Source: Formosa agariphila KMM 3901
GTDB taxonomy: Bacteria; Bacteroidota; Bacteroidia; Flavobacteriales; Flavobacteriaceae
Length of the DNA: 64,000 nucleotides
Reading direction: 5' to 3'
NCBI RefSeq assembly: GCF_000723205.1
Contig: NZ_HG315671.1
Span: 2,982,940-3,046,939 of the forward strand
The notes under the pieces were generated by a model. It did no database searches. It was not told where the DNA came from and saw only the letters and a list, made by a program, of their open reading frames with translations. Positions 20,001-28,217 of this stretch are shown here, in pieces. The translations under genes were made by a program, and so were the position numbers. The first letter of the stretch is position 1; each line of letters begins with the position of its first letter.

Positions 20001-20072
20001 AGCCAATGACGGGAATTGAACCCGTGACCTCTTCCTTACCAAGGAAACGCTCTACCCCTGAGCTACACCGGC
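20001..20072 (-). tRNA. tRNA-Thr (anticodon GGT)
   Basis: Acceptor GCCGGTG/CATTGGC (two G-U pairs), anticodon stem TTTCC/GGAAG with loop TTGGTAA, and T-arm CACGGGTTCAATTCCCGT. It reads ACC/ACT. It is the last tRNA of the array before tuf. Confidence 0.96.
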
Positions 20073-20081
20073 TTAAAATTG

Positions 20082-20154
20082 AGCGAGAGACCGGGTTCGA
20101 ACCGGCGACATTCAGCTTGGAAGGCTGACGCTCTACCAACTGAGCTACTCTCGC
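20082..20154 (-). tRNA. tRNA-Gly (anticodon TCC)
   Basis: Acceptor GCGAGAG/CTCTCGC, anticodon stem TCAGC/GCTGA with loop CTTCCAA, and T-arm GCCGGTTCGAACCCGGT. It reads GGA/GGG. Confidence 0.96.
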
Positions 20155-20219
20155 ATTATTTTAATTCCTTTACTTATAATTATCACTACTTTTAGAATGT
20201 TACCATTACAAAAATAATG

Positions 20220-20301
<82 letters not shown>

Positions 20302-20334
20302 AATTATAAATTATTCACTCTTTAAAAGAACTTG

Positions 20335-20408
20335 AGCCGATGGAGGGACTCGAACCCACGACCTGCTGATTACAAATCAGCTGCTCTAGCCAGCTGAGCT
20401 ACATCGGC
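20335..20408 (-). tRNA. tRNA-Thr (anticodon TGT), second copy
   Basis: The mature sequence is identical to the copy at 2527-2600: loop TTTGTAA in a GCTGA/TCAGC stem. It is the first gene of the Thr-Tyr-Gly-Thr-tuf array on the minus strand. Confidence 0.97.
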
Positions 20409-20429
20409 TTTTTATACTTTTTTCTTTGA

Positions 20430-20458
20430 CAAAAAAAGTCCGCTATTTCTAACGGACT
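20430..20458 (-). terminator. Terminator after hpf
   Basis: On the minus strand AGTCCG pairs with CGGACT around a TTAGAAATAG loop, followed by seven T. It separates hpf from the tRNA array. Confidence 0.85.
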
Positions 20459-20510
20459 GCAAATGTATATATTTATTCTTTTATTCAAAACATTTTTTCA
20501 AATAATTTTA

Positions 20511-20813
20511 TCATAAATATGATTTTAACTTTTCTTTACGCTTTTTTAACTGTCTTTCTAACGATGCAGTTGCACTATCTGCGCACTCTTCGAACGATTT
20601 ACATTGTTTTTTCACGACCAAGCTATCTCCTGGAACATTTACACGGGCTTCAAATATTTTATTTTCTTTATCGCTAGTGTTTTCCACTTTTAAATAAACA
20701 TCGGAACTGACTACCTTATCATAAAACATATCTAACTTATCCATACGCTTCTGAATAAAATCTATCAATGATTGATCTGCATTGAAATTAACTGATTGAA
20801 TGTTTACTTTCAT
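20511..20813 (-). CDS. hpf: Ribosome hibernation-promoting factor (HPF/RaiA family)
   Basis: A 100-residue short-form HPF with the beta-alpha-beta-beta-beta-alpha layout: VNIQSVNFNADQSLIDFIQKR, then VYLKVEN and EARVNVPGDSL, and the basic C-terminal helix RQLKKRKEKLKSYL. It lacks the long-form C-terminal dimerisation domain. It binds the 30S decoding centre in stationary phase. It lies 39 bases after xerC on the same strand, so the two are probably co-transcribed. Confidence 0.9.
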   Translation of the reverse strand: MKVNIQSVNFNADQSLIDFIQKRMDKLDMFYDKVVSSDVYLKVENTSDKENKIFEARVNVPGDSLVVKKQCKSFEECADSATASLERQLKKRKEKLKSYL

Positions 20814-20852
20814 ACTTATTAAATTTAATATTAAACAATAGGTGGTTTCGTC

Positions 20853-21743
20853 CTATTTCTTATTCCTGGGATGTGTATTTAAATACACTTTTTTTAATTC
20901 TGCTATACTATTGTGCGTGTATACTTGAGTAGACGCAAGACTAGAGTGCCCAAGAAGTTCTTTAACGGCATTCAAATCTGCACCTTGATTGAGTAAATGA
21001 GTTGCAAAAGAATGCCTTAAAATATGCGGGCTCTTTTTTACTTTTGAAGATGCTAAACTAAAATAGCTATTTATTATTCTGTAAACAAGTGTTTCATAAA
21101 TTTTAACGCCTTTTTTGGTTAAAAACATAAACGTACTATTTTTTATAGTAGGCAACTCCTTACGCTTTTCTATGTACAGTTTAAGAATCTCTATTACCGA
21201 TGGCAATAGAGGCACTAAGCGCTCTTTATTACGCTTGCCCAATACCTTTAAAGTTTTGTTTGAAAGATTAAAATCGGTTAACTTTAATTGTACTAACTCG
21301 ATACGACGAATACCTGTAGAATAAAACAACTCTATAATTAATCGGTTTCTAACACCTTCAAAATCTGATACGTGCGGAAAATCGTCTAAAACCGTTTTCA
21401 TTTCTTTTTCTGAAAACGGAATCTGAATATTCTGTTTAACCTTTAAAGCTTTGTGTTTACGTAATGGGTTGTGATCAAGATCCCCAACCTTGAGTAAGAA
21501 TTTATAATATGAGTTTAATGCAGAAATTTTTCTATTTATACTTCTGTTAGACATACCGCTTTCTACCAAAACAATAATCCAACGTCTTATTTGAGGATAA
21601 TTAATGTCTTGTATTGTATCTTGTTGGTATTCGGAAATGATAAACTCTAAAAAATCATTTAAATCTTTTTTATAGGCATTAACAGTTAATGCAGAGTAGT
21701 TTTTCTCTAATAACAAATAGTCTGTAAACGCGGAAAACATCAT
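20853..21743 (-). CDS. xerC: Tyrosine recombinase XerC-like
   Basis: A 296-residue XerC/D-type recombinase with an N-terminal SAM-like core-binding domain (1-85) and a catalytic domain carrying the full R-K-H-R-H-Y set: R146 (TGIRR), K170, H240 and R243 (HILRHSF), H266 (LGHSS) and Y275 (QVYTH). Length and context, between rpsU and hpf in a housekeeping block, indicate the chromosome-dimer resolvase rather than an element integrase. XerD would be encoded elsewhere. Confidence 0.93.
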   Translation of the reverse strand: MMFSAFTDYLLLEKNYSALTVNAYKKDLNDFLEFIISEYQQDTIQDINYPQIRRWIIVLVESGMSNRSINRKISALNSYYKFLLKVGDLDHNPLRKHKALKVKQNIQIPFSEKEMKTVLDDFPHVSDFEGVRNRLIIELFYSTGIRRIELVQLKLTDFNLSNKTLKVLGKRNKERLVPLLPSVIEILKLYIEKRKELPTIKNSTFMFLTKKGVKIYETLVYRIINSYFSLASSKVKKSPHILRHSFATHLLNQGADLNAVKELLGHSSLASTQVYTHNSIAELKKVYLNTHPRNKK

Positions 21744-21806
21744 AAGCCAGCAATAGTGTAATTGCTAATATAACACCTTTAAAATGAGAAGTCGTTAAAT
21801 AAAACG

Positions 21807-21835
21807 CAAAAAAAATCCTGCAATTGCAGGATTTT
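21807..21835 (-). terminator. Terminator after rpsU
   Basis: On the minus strand TCCTGCAATTGCAGGA is a perfect inverted repeat followed by eight T. It separates the short rpsU transcript from xerC. Confidence 0.88.
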
Positions 21836-21854
21836 AAAGTATTACGTGTTAAGC

Positions 21855-22049
21855 TTAAATTTGTTCTTGATCTTTTAAACCTTGAACATACTGTGCTTTT
21901 TGATTTTGTCTTCTATTTTCGATAGAAGGTTTTAAAAACTGCTTACGTGCTTGTAATTGACGTCTTGTACCAGTCTTATCAAACTTGCGTTTGTAACGCT
22001 TTAGCGCTCTATCTATATTTTCTCCTTCTTTAATTGGTATTCTTAACAT
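21855..22049 (-). CDS. rpsU: Ribosomal protein bS21
   Basis: I set the start at the ATG at 22049, giving 64 residues beginning MLRIPIKEGENIDRALKRYK, the normal bS21 start. An in-frame ATG at 22076 would add nine residues, but it lies almost at the predicted transcription start and overlaps the Shine-Dalgarno. bS21 is a basic 30S protein near the 3' end of 16S rRNA. In Flavobacterium, bS21 helps occlude the anti-Shine-Dalgarno, and rpsU itself carries a strong Shine-Dalgarno for autoregulation; this gene shows the same feature. Confidence 0.95.
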   Translation of the reverse strand: MLRIPIKEGENIDRALKRYKRKFDKTGTRRQLQARKQFLKPSIENRRQNQKAQYVQGLKDQEQI

Positions 22050-22058
22050 AGTCCTTAA

Positions 22059-22068
22059 CCTCCTCTCT
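22059..22068 (-). promoter_or_regulatory. Strong extended Shine-Dalgarno of rpsU
   Basis: The minus strand reads AGAGAGGAGG nine bases before the ATG at 22049. Against the conserved 16S tail CCUCCUUUCU this gives ten consecutive pairs including one G-U. The other upstream regions I inspected (for example tuf, rplJ, nusG) are A/T-rich with no such site, so it both decides the start codon and stands out. Confidence 0.85.
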
Positions 22069-22084
22069 TTTAGCATTCGGGCTG

Positions 22085-22092
22085 CAAAAGTA
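22085..22092 (-). promoter_or_regulatory. -7 element of rpsU
   Basis: The minus strand reads TACTTTTG, an exact TAnnTTTG match, with a TTTG 23 bases upstream (slightly long spacing). Transcription would start near 22079, giving a leader of about 30 bases containing the Shine-Dalgarno. Confidence 0.6.
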
Positions 22093-22145
22093 AAAATTAA
22101 TTTAAATTATCCTACCAAAAAAATAAAATATTTTAAAAGAGACAT

Positions 22146-23567
22146 TTAGTCCTTGAAAAGGGATGATCTTTTAGTTAAATCTTGAATTAATTTTTCGTCT
22201 TCTTCACTTTCCAAAAGCGTATTGTAATGGTCCCAAAAGGTCTTATTATAAGGCTTTATTGCAAATATGTTAGAATTCCAATCTTGACCTAAAGTCGATT
22301 GAATTTCTTCTGAATCTAGTATAATTTCTGTAAACAGAATTTCTTGAATCGTTTTATAATACCGCTCGTCTTTAACACGTTGTTCCGCTTCTTTATCATC
22401 AGATTTAGAAACTTTAGACCCCACATTTACCAATTTTGGAGTTTCGTAAGACACATAATTAACATACATCTTACCGCCGTACTCCATATAAGTCACTGTT
22501 AATTTATGATTTATCTGCGTATCGAACAGGATTCTGCTTCTGGTTTTCTGAGCTTCAGAATCTGCTATTAATTCGTATTCAATTTTTTTAACTGCATACG
22601 TATCCCAATACACATATAACCAACCATTGGCTATGTAACCATCGTTAAAAATACCTTGAGTTTCTAAATTAATATCATCTGCTCCTTTTGAAATCTTAAT
22701 TTTATAAATCTTACGTTCATTATCTACCAAAACAGTATCCAATTCAAATTGATGATAATCTAGAACCTTTTCTCCAAATAAAGCCCTAGGACTTCTTGTA
22801 TTTCTAAGCAGATTTAATTTTCCGCCGAAGAAGTTCTGGAGTCCGTTTGTACGTATATCATTCCACTTAATGGCTTTTACCAATGAAGCCTTTTCAATAG
22901 TATCTCGTCTTAAATTTTTAGCTTGAAAATTTTTCTTACCGTGTTGCTTTAAATAGGCCGTATATGCCAGTAAACTATCTACATCGCGCAAATCGTAACT
23001 CTTACGCATCTCGTCCACATTAATTTTTAAATTTTCTGAAGCTGAAGATTGCGCACTAGAATCGTAAAGCGTAATGGCACTTTCTATTAACCATTTAAAC
23101 TCCTTTTTATTACGCTCTTTATGCCTTAAAAATCCTTTCTCTAAATATGGGAAGTCAGGAAGATTTTCTGGTAAACGGCTTATCATTTTAAGTACGATAT
23201 CGTTCCCTGTTTTTGGTCGTGTATCTGCGACTAGTAATACTTCGTCTAAAGACGCAATATCTTCTTCTAGAAACACCTCTTCAGAATTATCGAAATCTTT
23301 TACAAGTACCTTAAAACTTTTATAACCAATAGATGAAATAACAAGCGTATCGTTCTCCATGGAACTAGGCACCAATAGCACAAACTTTCCGTCGGCATTA
23401 CTTATTGTACCTGTGGTTGTATTTTTAATGTAAATACTCGCACTTTCTATAGGAACCATTGTAGAGAAATCTACAATCTTATTTTTAAGTTCTGTCTGTG
23501 CATAGGTAGAGAAAAAAAACAGACAAACTAAAATGGTTAAATTATATGTTTTGTTGTAGACATCCAT
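22146..23567 (-). CDS. Carboxypeptidase-regulatory-like domain protein, exported
   Basis: A 473-residue protein with a signal peptide (residues 1-23, ending TYAQ) followed by a CarboxypepD_reg-like beta-sandwich (about 25-110: NKIVDFSTMVPIESASIYIKN, SNADGKFVLLVP, ISSIGYKSF). The remaining 360 residues form a conserved Bacteroidetes region of unknown function, beta-rich, possibly related to DUF5686-type envelope proteins but shorter. It lacks a recognisable TonB plug or barrel. It is probably periplasmic or outer-membrane associated. It is likely monocistronic. Confidence 0.8.
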   Translation of the reverse strand: MDVYNKTYNLTILVCLFFFSTYAQTELKNKIVDFSTMVPIESASIYIKNTTTGTISNADGKFVLLVPSSMENDTLVISSIGYKSFKVLVKDFDNSEEVFLEEDIASLDEVLLVADTRPKTGNDIVLKMISRLPENLPDFPYLEKGFLRHKERNKKEFKWLIESAITLYDSSAQSSASENLKINVDEMRKSYDLRDVDSLLAYTAYLKQHGKKNFQAKNLRRDTIEKASLVKAIKWNDIRTNGLQNFFGGKLNLLRNTRSPRALFGEKVLDYHQFELDTVLVDNERKIYKIKISKGADDINLETQGIFNDGYIANGWLYVYWDTYAVKKIEYELIADSEAQKTRSRILFDTQINHKLTVTYMEYGGKMYVNYVSYETPKLVNVGSKVSKSDDKEAEQRVKDERYYKTIQEILFTEIILDSEEIQSTLGQDWNSNIFAIKPYNKTFWDHYNTLLESEEDEKLIQDLTKRSSLFKD

Positions 23568-23650
23568 GTTTGATCTGTTATAATTTTATTATTAAAATAT
23601 TACTGTATTGGCTGCCGGACAGTATAAACATATCATGTTTATAACCCTTT

Positions 23651-24097
23651 TCATTCACCTATCAATCGCCTATGATAATTTATTTGTCCAAGATGATAGC
23701 TCAAATGATTCATCAAATGAACTAGTAGGTATTCATTTGATTCTACTTTAGGAAACTTCATAATAGGATAATCCATTTTCAATTCTTCGTCAGTAAGTCC
23801 TACTAAAGATTTCCTTATCATTTCAATAGTCTCATTAATAGCCTTAATCAGTTTTGGTCTTGGAACGTTTTTTTGGGTAAATTCAAGTTCTCTATGTCTA
23901 ACATACCCCGTTTTCCCAATTTCTTTTCCAATAAATGTATGTAAGTTTCCAATTATATGAAGCGTTAAATTACCCGCCGAATTAGAAATGTTTTTTTCTA
24001 CTCTCCAAATATTTTCTTCCTTACTATAAAGTTCTAATTCAGTAATTAACTGTTTCAAATCTCTTTCAAAAAACTGAATTAACTCATTTTTATTCAT
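23651..24097 (-). CDS. DinB-like four-helix protein
   Basis: A 148-residue DinB/YfiT-superfamily protein. The three metal-binding histidines are H47 (LTLHIIGNL), H131 and H135 (LMNHLSYHLGQINYH). The family includes bacillithiol- or other thiol-dependent transferases, but the substrate here is unknown. It lies 50 bases after the acyl-CoA dehydrogenase gene on the same strand. An 8-bp inverted repeat (ATAAACAT/ATGTTTAT) follows its stop without a T-run. Confidence 0.85.
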   Translation of the reverse strand: MNKNELIQFFERDLKQLITELELYSKEENIWRVEKNISNSAGNLTLHIIGNLHTFIGKEIGKTGYVRHRELEFTQKNVPRPKLIKAINETIEMIRKSLVGLTDEELKMDYPIMKFPKVESNEYLLVHLMNHLSYHLGQINYHRRLIGE

Positions 24098-24147
24098 CGG
24101 TTATCTAGGCGTTTTTAACAAGTTAAGGAGAACCACTGTATTTGGTA

Positions 24148-25314
24148 TTAGGTAGCAGGCTTATAATCTTTTTTATCTAAAACCATCTTCGCAATAATTT
24201 CCTTCAAAATTTCTGAAGTTCCTCCGCCTATAGGTCCTAAACGGCTATCACGTAATAATCGGGCTAGTGGGTAATCTTCCATATAACCATATCCGCCTAA
24301 AAACTGAAGACATTGATAAATCACCTCATCAGCCATTTTAGTCGATTTCAATTTAGAAATAGTTGCTTCTTTCACCACATACTCACCTTTATTTAATCTA
24401 TACGTTACAGCATAGTTAAAGGTTTTACAAAGGATCATATCCGAGTATAAATCGGCAAACGTATGGCGTAAAGCTTGGAATTTATCTATCGTTTTTCCAA
24501 ATGCCGTACGTTCACTCATATATTGTTGCGCGTATTCCAAAGCATATTCTGCTCGAGCATGCGCATTTACACCCATAATTAAACGCTCTAAAGCAAAATG
24601 TTGCATAATATATGGAAAACCTTTGCCTTCTTCTCCCATTAATTGAGAGGCTGGAATTACCACATTATCGAAAGCAATTTCAGCTGTATCTGATGCTCTC
24701 CATCCTAATTTATTTAATTTGGTTGCAGAAATACCAGGCGTATTTCTATCGACTACAAAAATACTAATTGCCTTATGTGACTCTTCTTGGCTGGTCTTTG
24801 CAGACACGACTAAATAATCGCTATAAACCCCATTAGTAATAAAGGTTTTCGATCCGTTTAAAACATAAGTATCTCCATTCTTAATTGCTGTTGTGCGCAT
24901 TGCAGCCACATCACTTCCTGCAGACGGTTCACTAATACACAGACAGCCAATCTTGTCTCCCGATATACTTGGCACTAAATACTTTTGTTTTATAGCCTCG
25001 TCTCCTTCTTTGTTAAGATGCGTCATAGCTAAATACGCATGAGCCCACATTGCAGCAGCAAAACCACAAGAATTTATTTTTTGTAACTCTTCTAAAAATA
25101 TAACCGTATAAAAAAGGTCTAAATCTAAACCACCATAAGCCTCTGGGTAATTAATTCCGAAGAATCCCATATCTCCAAATTTCTTCCAAATGAAGCGCTC
25201 TATAGTTCCCGTTTCTTCCCATTTATCAATATGAGGAACGACTTCTTTTTTTAAGAAATCTTGCAAGCTTTTTCTAAACAACTCATGTTCTTCTGTGAAG
25301 TACATTGTATTCAT
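24148..25314 (-). CDS. Acyl-CoA dehydrogenase
   Basis: A 388-residue FAD enzyme oxidising an acyl-CoA to the 2-enoyl-CoA. Signatures are CISEPSAGSD (residues 126-135), KTFITNG (156-162) and the C-terminal QFLGGYGYMEDYP and GGGTSEI. The position that carries the catalytic glutamate in short/medium-chain enzymes (EGT) is Gly here, but E243 in FALERL matches the alternative base of isovaleryl- and long-chain enzymes. A branched- or long-chain substrate is therefore plausible. It lies 31 bases after the HhH gene. Confidence 0.92.
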   Translation of the reverse strand: MNTMYFTEEHELFRKSLQDFLKKEVVPHIDKWEETGTIERFIWKKFGDMGFFGINYPEAYGGLDLDLFYTVIFLEELQKINSCGFAAAMWAHAYLAMTHLNKEGDEAIKQKYLVPSISGDKIGCLCISEPSAGSDVAAMRTTAIKNGDTYVLNGSKTFITNGVYSDYLVVSAKTSQEESHKAISIFVVDRNTPGISATKLNKLGWRASDTAEIAFDNVVIPASQLMGEEGKGFPYIMQHFALERLIMGVNAHARAEYALEYAQQYMSERTAFGKTIDKFQALRHTFADLYSDMILCKTFNYAVTYRLNKGEYVVKEATISKLKSTKMADEVIYQCLQFLGGYGYMEDYPLARLLRDSRLGPIGGGTSEILKEIIAKMVLDKKDYKPAT

Positions 25315-25345
25315 ATAATATATGTTTTAATCCCAGATTACAGGA

Positions 25346-26224
25346 TTAATTGATTGCCAAATATAGTTTAATTATATCTAATTTCTGAAGCGGGAAACCC
25401 TTTACTTTCAACAATTCATCTAAATCCTTAAAGCTTTCATGCAGTGTCCTGTACTCTAAAATTTCTTTAGCTAACGGATAATCAATATGTTGTATTTGAA
25501 CCAAATCGTTTGTAGATGCTGTATTCAAATTTACCTTTTCGACCACTCTTGGTGTTTTAACTGTAAACTTCTGCTTTAAATTTTCAATTACCTCTGGAGA
25601 TAAACCGTACACATCTTGAAGTTGAAGGTCGGAAATAAAACCGCCTTCAAAAGAATTTCGGAGTGCTATTATTCGTTGAGATAGTTTTTCGCCTATACCA
25701 TACACCGCTTGTAGCTGTAATGCAGTGGCTGTATTTAAATCTGCCTTTTCACTAAAAGTTAATGCTCGATTGTATTTAGGTTTATGGACTTTAGCCTTAG
25801 ATACATTCTCGTTTACCCAATCAGGGAATTTAAAATATGGAGAGATCACTCCTAGTAGCGAATCTGATACTCCTGTAACCTTCTGAAAGTCTGCAGCAGA
25901 ATTAATCCATTTTTCCTGACTCCTATACTTATGAAGCTTATCAATTTCTTCATTGGTCATTCCAAGTGTATAGCCCTTAAAATCGGTGATATAATTTGGA
26001 TTAAACGGATACAATTTGGGCTTAGACTTTTCAATCTCTATAGCTTTAAGAGTATCTATTTCGTTTTGAAAAATGATTAAATCCTGTTCAGGAATTTCTG
26101 GAACAGGTTCAGTTTTATCCCAGAGATAGTATACACCCTGAAGCACTACTATAATTAATAACAATAAAAAAATCCCATATCGCTGTTGTTTACTAAACGT
26201 GATATGGGATTTAAATATGTTCAT
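25346..26224 (-). CDS. ComEA-like helix-hairpin-helix protein
   Basis: A 292-residue protein with one N-terminal membrane segment (about 16-34) and three C-terminal helix-hairpin-helix units, recognisable as ADLNTATALQLQAVYGIGEKL, the FISDLQLQDVYGLSPEV unit, and VNLNTASTNDLVQIQHID. ComEA-type proteins bind incoming DNA in the periplasm during transformation; Bacteroidetes versions of this length are uncharacterised. It is nine bases downstream of the AGCS symporter gene. Confidence 0.85.
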   Translation of the reverse strand: MNIFKSHITFSKQQRYGIFLLLLIIVVLQGVYYLWDKTEPVPEIPEQDLIIFQNEIDTLKAIEIEKSKPKLYPFNPNYITDFKGYTLGMTNEEIDKLHKYRSQEKWINSAADFQKVTGVSDSLLGVISPYFKFPDWVNENVSKAKVHKPKYNRALTFSEKADLNTATALQLQAVYGIGEKLSQRIIALRNSFEGGFISDLQLQDVYGLSPEVIENLKQKFTVKTPRVVEKVNLNTASTNDLVQIQHIDYPLAKEILEYRTLHESFKDLDELLKVKGFPLQKLDIIKLYLAIN

Positions 26225-26233
26225 TATACTATA

Positions 26234-27862
26234 TTACATATGATCTGAAAAATCGGTAGCACCATCTTCTATAGCGTCTTCTTTTTTAGCAATCGCCTTC
26301 AGATATCTATTTAATTCGGCTTTAACAACAGGTGTAAGTAATAGCACACCAATAATGTTAGGTACAACCATAGCAAAAATCATGGCATCGGAGAAATTAA
26401 TCACCGCACCTAAACTAATTGAAGCTCCTACAACTACGAAAAATAAGAATAATACTTTATATGTTAAATCTGCAAGTTTACTTTTTCCAAAAAGGTAAAC
26501 CCAACCTTGCATTCCGTAATACGACCAAGAGATCATAGTTGAAAAGGCTAATAAGATTACTGCAATAGTTAACACTACTGAGAAGTGAGGAATCACACTA
26601 TCGAAAGCCGTTGCTGTTAATTCAACACCTTCAGTAATTTCTGTTCCGTATTCCATAAAGTGTCCATCGAAATTTGTAATAATGATAACCAATGCAGTCA
26701 TTGTACAAATAACAACTGTATCTACAAACGGCTCTAATAAAGCAACAATTCCTTCACTTGCAGGGTATTTTGTACGTACAGCCGAGTGTGCAATTGCAGC
26801 AGATCCAACACCGGCTTCGTTAGAGAATGCTCCACGACGAATACCCTGAATCATAACTCCAACTAAACCACCAGCAATTCCTAAACCAGAAAATGCACCT
26901 TCGTAAATTAACATAAAAGCATCTCCAATATATTTGTAGTTTGCTCCTAGAATTATTAAAGATGCTAACACATAAATACCAGCCATAAATGGCACCACTT
27001 TTTCTGTTACAGATGCAATTCTTTTTATTCCTCCTATAATTACAACAGCAACTAATGCAGCCATTACTAATCCGAAGTAAAGACCTCCGTTAGAATTTTC
27101 AATACCAGCTAACTTTACAAATTGAGCAGCAGCTTGGTTGGCTTGGAACATGTTTCCTCCACCAAACGAACCTCCAATAACAAATATGGCAAAAAGCACT
27201 GCAAGTACTTTTCCTAAACCGCCATATCCTTTTCCTTTTTCTCCAAGACCTTTCTTTAAATAGTACATCGGTCCACCATATACTGTTCCATCTTCACCAA
27301 CATCACGATATTTAACACCTAATGTACATTCAGCAAATTTAGATGCCATACCTAATAGTCCTGCAACAATCATCCAGAATGTAGCACCAGGGCCACCTAT
27401 AGACAATGCCACAGCTACACCTGCAATGTTTCCTAAACCTACAGTTGCAGATAATGCAGCAGTTAATGCTTGAAAGTGAGATACCTCTCCTTCTGCACTA
27501 TCGTCTCTTAATGTTTCAATTATGTTTTCACCTTCATTTGGCGTAGAATCACCATATAATGTATCTGCTCCGTGCTTTTCAATATCATGATATTTATCCT
27601 GAACAACATCTAAAGCCGTCTTAAATCCTGTAAAATTTATAAACTTAAAATATATTGTAAAGTAAATTGCACCTCCTACCAATACTATTAACACCCAAGG
27701 TAACTGGAACGTATCTGTAAATGGAATTTCGTAAAAAATTGCATCTACAAACCAGCCTGTATAATCCTTAAATAAGGTGTCTATTTTTTGGGAGGTTGTT
27801 TCTTGTGCAAATGTTAAAAAAGGTAGAATTAAAGTAAAAAGTGAAAGAAGATACTTCTTCAT
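26234..27862 (-). CDS. Alanine/glycine:cation symporter (AGCS family)
   Basis: A 542-residue polytopic transporter with a cleavable-looking N-terminal hydrophobic segment (ending TFAQ), then about 10-11 membrane helices. Family signatures are VGLGNIAGVAVALSIGGPGA, GLLGMASKFAECTLGVKYR and NEAGVGSAAIAHSAVRT. It takes up alanine or glycine with sodium or proton. The N-terminal signal-like extension is common in marine Flavobacteria. Confidence 0.93.
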   Translation of the reverse strand: MKKYLLSLFTLILPFLTFAQETTSQKIDTLFKDYTGWFVDAIFYEIPFTDTFQLPWVLIVLVGGAIYFTIYFKFINFTGFKTALDVVQDKYHDIEKHGADTLYGDSTPNEGENIIETLRDDSAEGEVSHFQALTAALSATVGLGNIAGVAVALSIGGPGATFWMIVAGLLGMASKFAECTLGVKYRDVGEDGTVYGGPMYYLKKGLGEKGKGYGGLGKVLAVLFAIFVIGGSFGGGNMFQANQAAAQFVKLAGIENSNGGLYFGLVMAALVAVVIIGGIKRIASVTEKVVPFMAGIYVLASLIILGANYKYIGDAFMLIYEGAFSGLGIAGGLVGVMIQGIRRGAFSNEAGVGSAAIAHSAVRTKYPASEGIVALLEPFVDTVVICTMTALVIIITNFDGHFMEYGTEITEGVELTATAFDSVIPHFSVVLTIAVILLAFSTMISWSYYGMQGWVYLFGKSKLADLTYKVLFLFFVVVGASISLGAVINFSDAMIFAMVVPNIIGVLLLTPVVKAELNRYLKAIAKKEDAIEDGATDFSDHM

Positions 27863-27977
27863 AATTGATTTAAATGTTAGTTAATATTTGGGTTGGGGAA
27901 CCCGTTTAAGCGTCTCAAGTTGCTAAAAATAATCTGTTTTTTAAAACAATACTTGTTAAAATGAAATTTATCTATAC

Positions 27978-28205
27978 TTACAAATCAAAAACCGATGTGC
28001 GTTTTGTATACAGCATATCTTTAATACGCATCCAAAAAGCTAGAAATAAATATAAAGCAAATCCAAATCCAACGGTTACAAATGTGAGGTAAATAAAAGA
28101 TGTTCTTACCACTTTTGCCCGCAAACCTATTCTATCTGCGATACGCTGACAAACGTAAAACCCACGTTTTTGAAAGTAATGTAAAATCTTATAAAAAAAT
28201 TTCAT
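27978..28205 (-). CDS. PspC-domain-like small membrane protein
   Basis: A 75-residue protein whose core, FYVCQRIADRIGLRAKVVR followed by one long hydrophobic stretch (SFIYLTFVTVGFGFALYLFLAFW), resembles the PspC fold (GVCAGIAEYFGI plus a membrane helix). The glycine-rich start of PspC is modified. It follows the DUF2851 gene by 12 bases. It is probably an inner-membrane protein of unknown role. Confidence 0.7.
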   Translation of the reverse strand: MKFFYKILHYFQKRGFYVCQRIADRIGLRAKVVRTSFIYLTFVTVGFGFALYLFLAFWMRIKDMLYTKRTSVFDL

Positions 28206-28217
28206 GTCGCAATATAA

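Noticed and set aside
20853-21743. Tyrosine recombinase as a marker of an integrated element
   Set aside because: It lies in a housekeeping block between rpsU and hpf, has XerC length, and no attachment repeats or cargo genes are present beside the nearby tRNA genes.
22050-22076. N-terminal extension of rpsU from the ATG at 22076
   Set aside because: It would translate the Shine-Dalgarno and begin at about the predicted transcript start; bS21 homologs begin at the internal Met.
23602-23642. Overlapping inverted repeats after the DinB-like gene as a terminator
   Set aside because: The 8-bp ATAAACAT/ATGTTTAT stem has no T-run and competes with a second stem; support is too weak to call it.
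24148-25314. Loss of the catalytic base in acyl-CoA dehydrogenase (Gly at the usual Glu site)
   Set aside because: E243 in FALERL occupies the alternative base position used by isovaleryl- and long-chain enzymes, so the enzyme is probably active.
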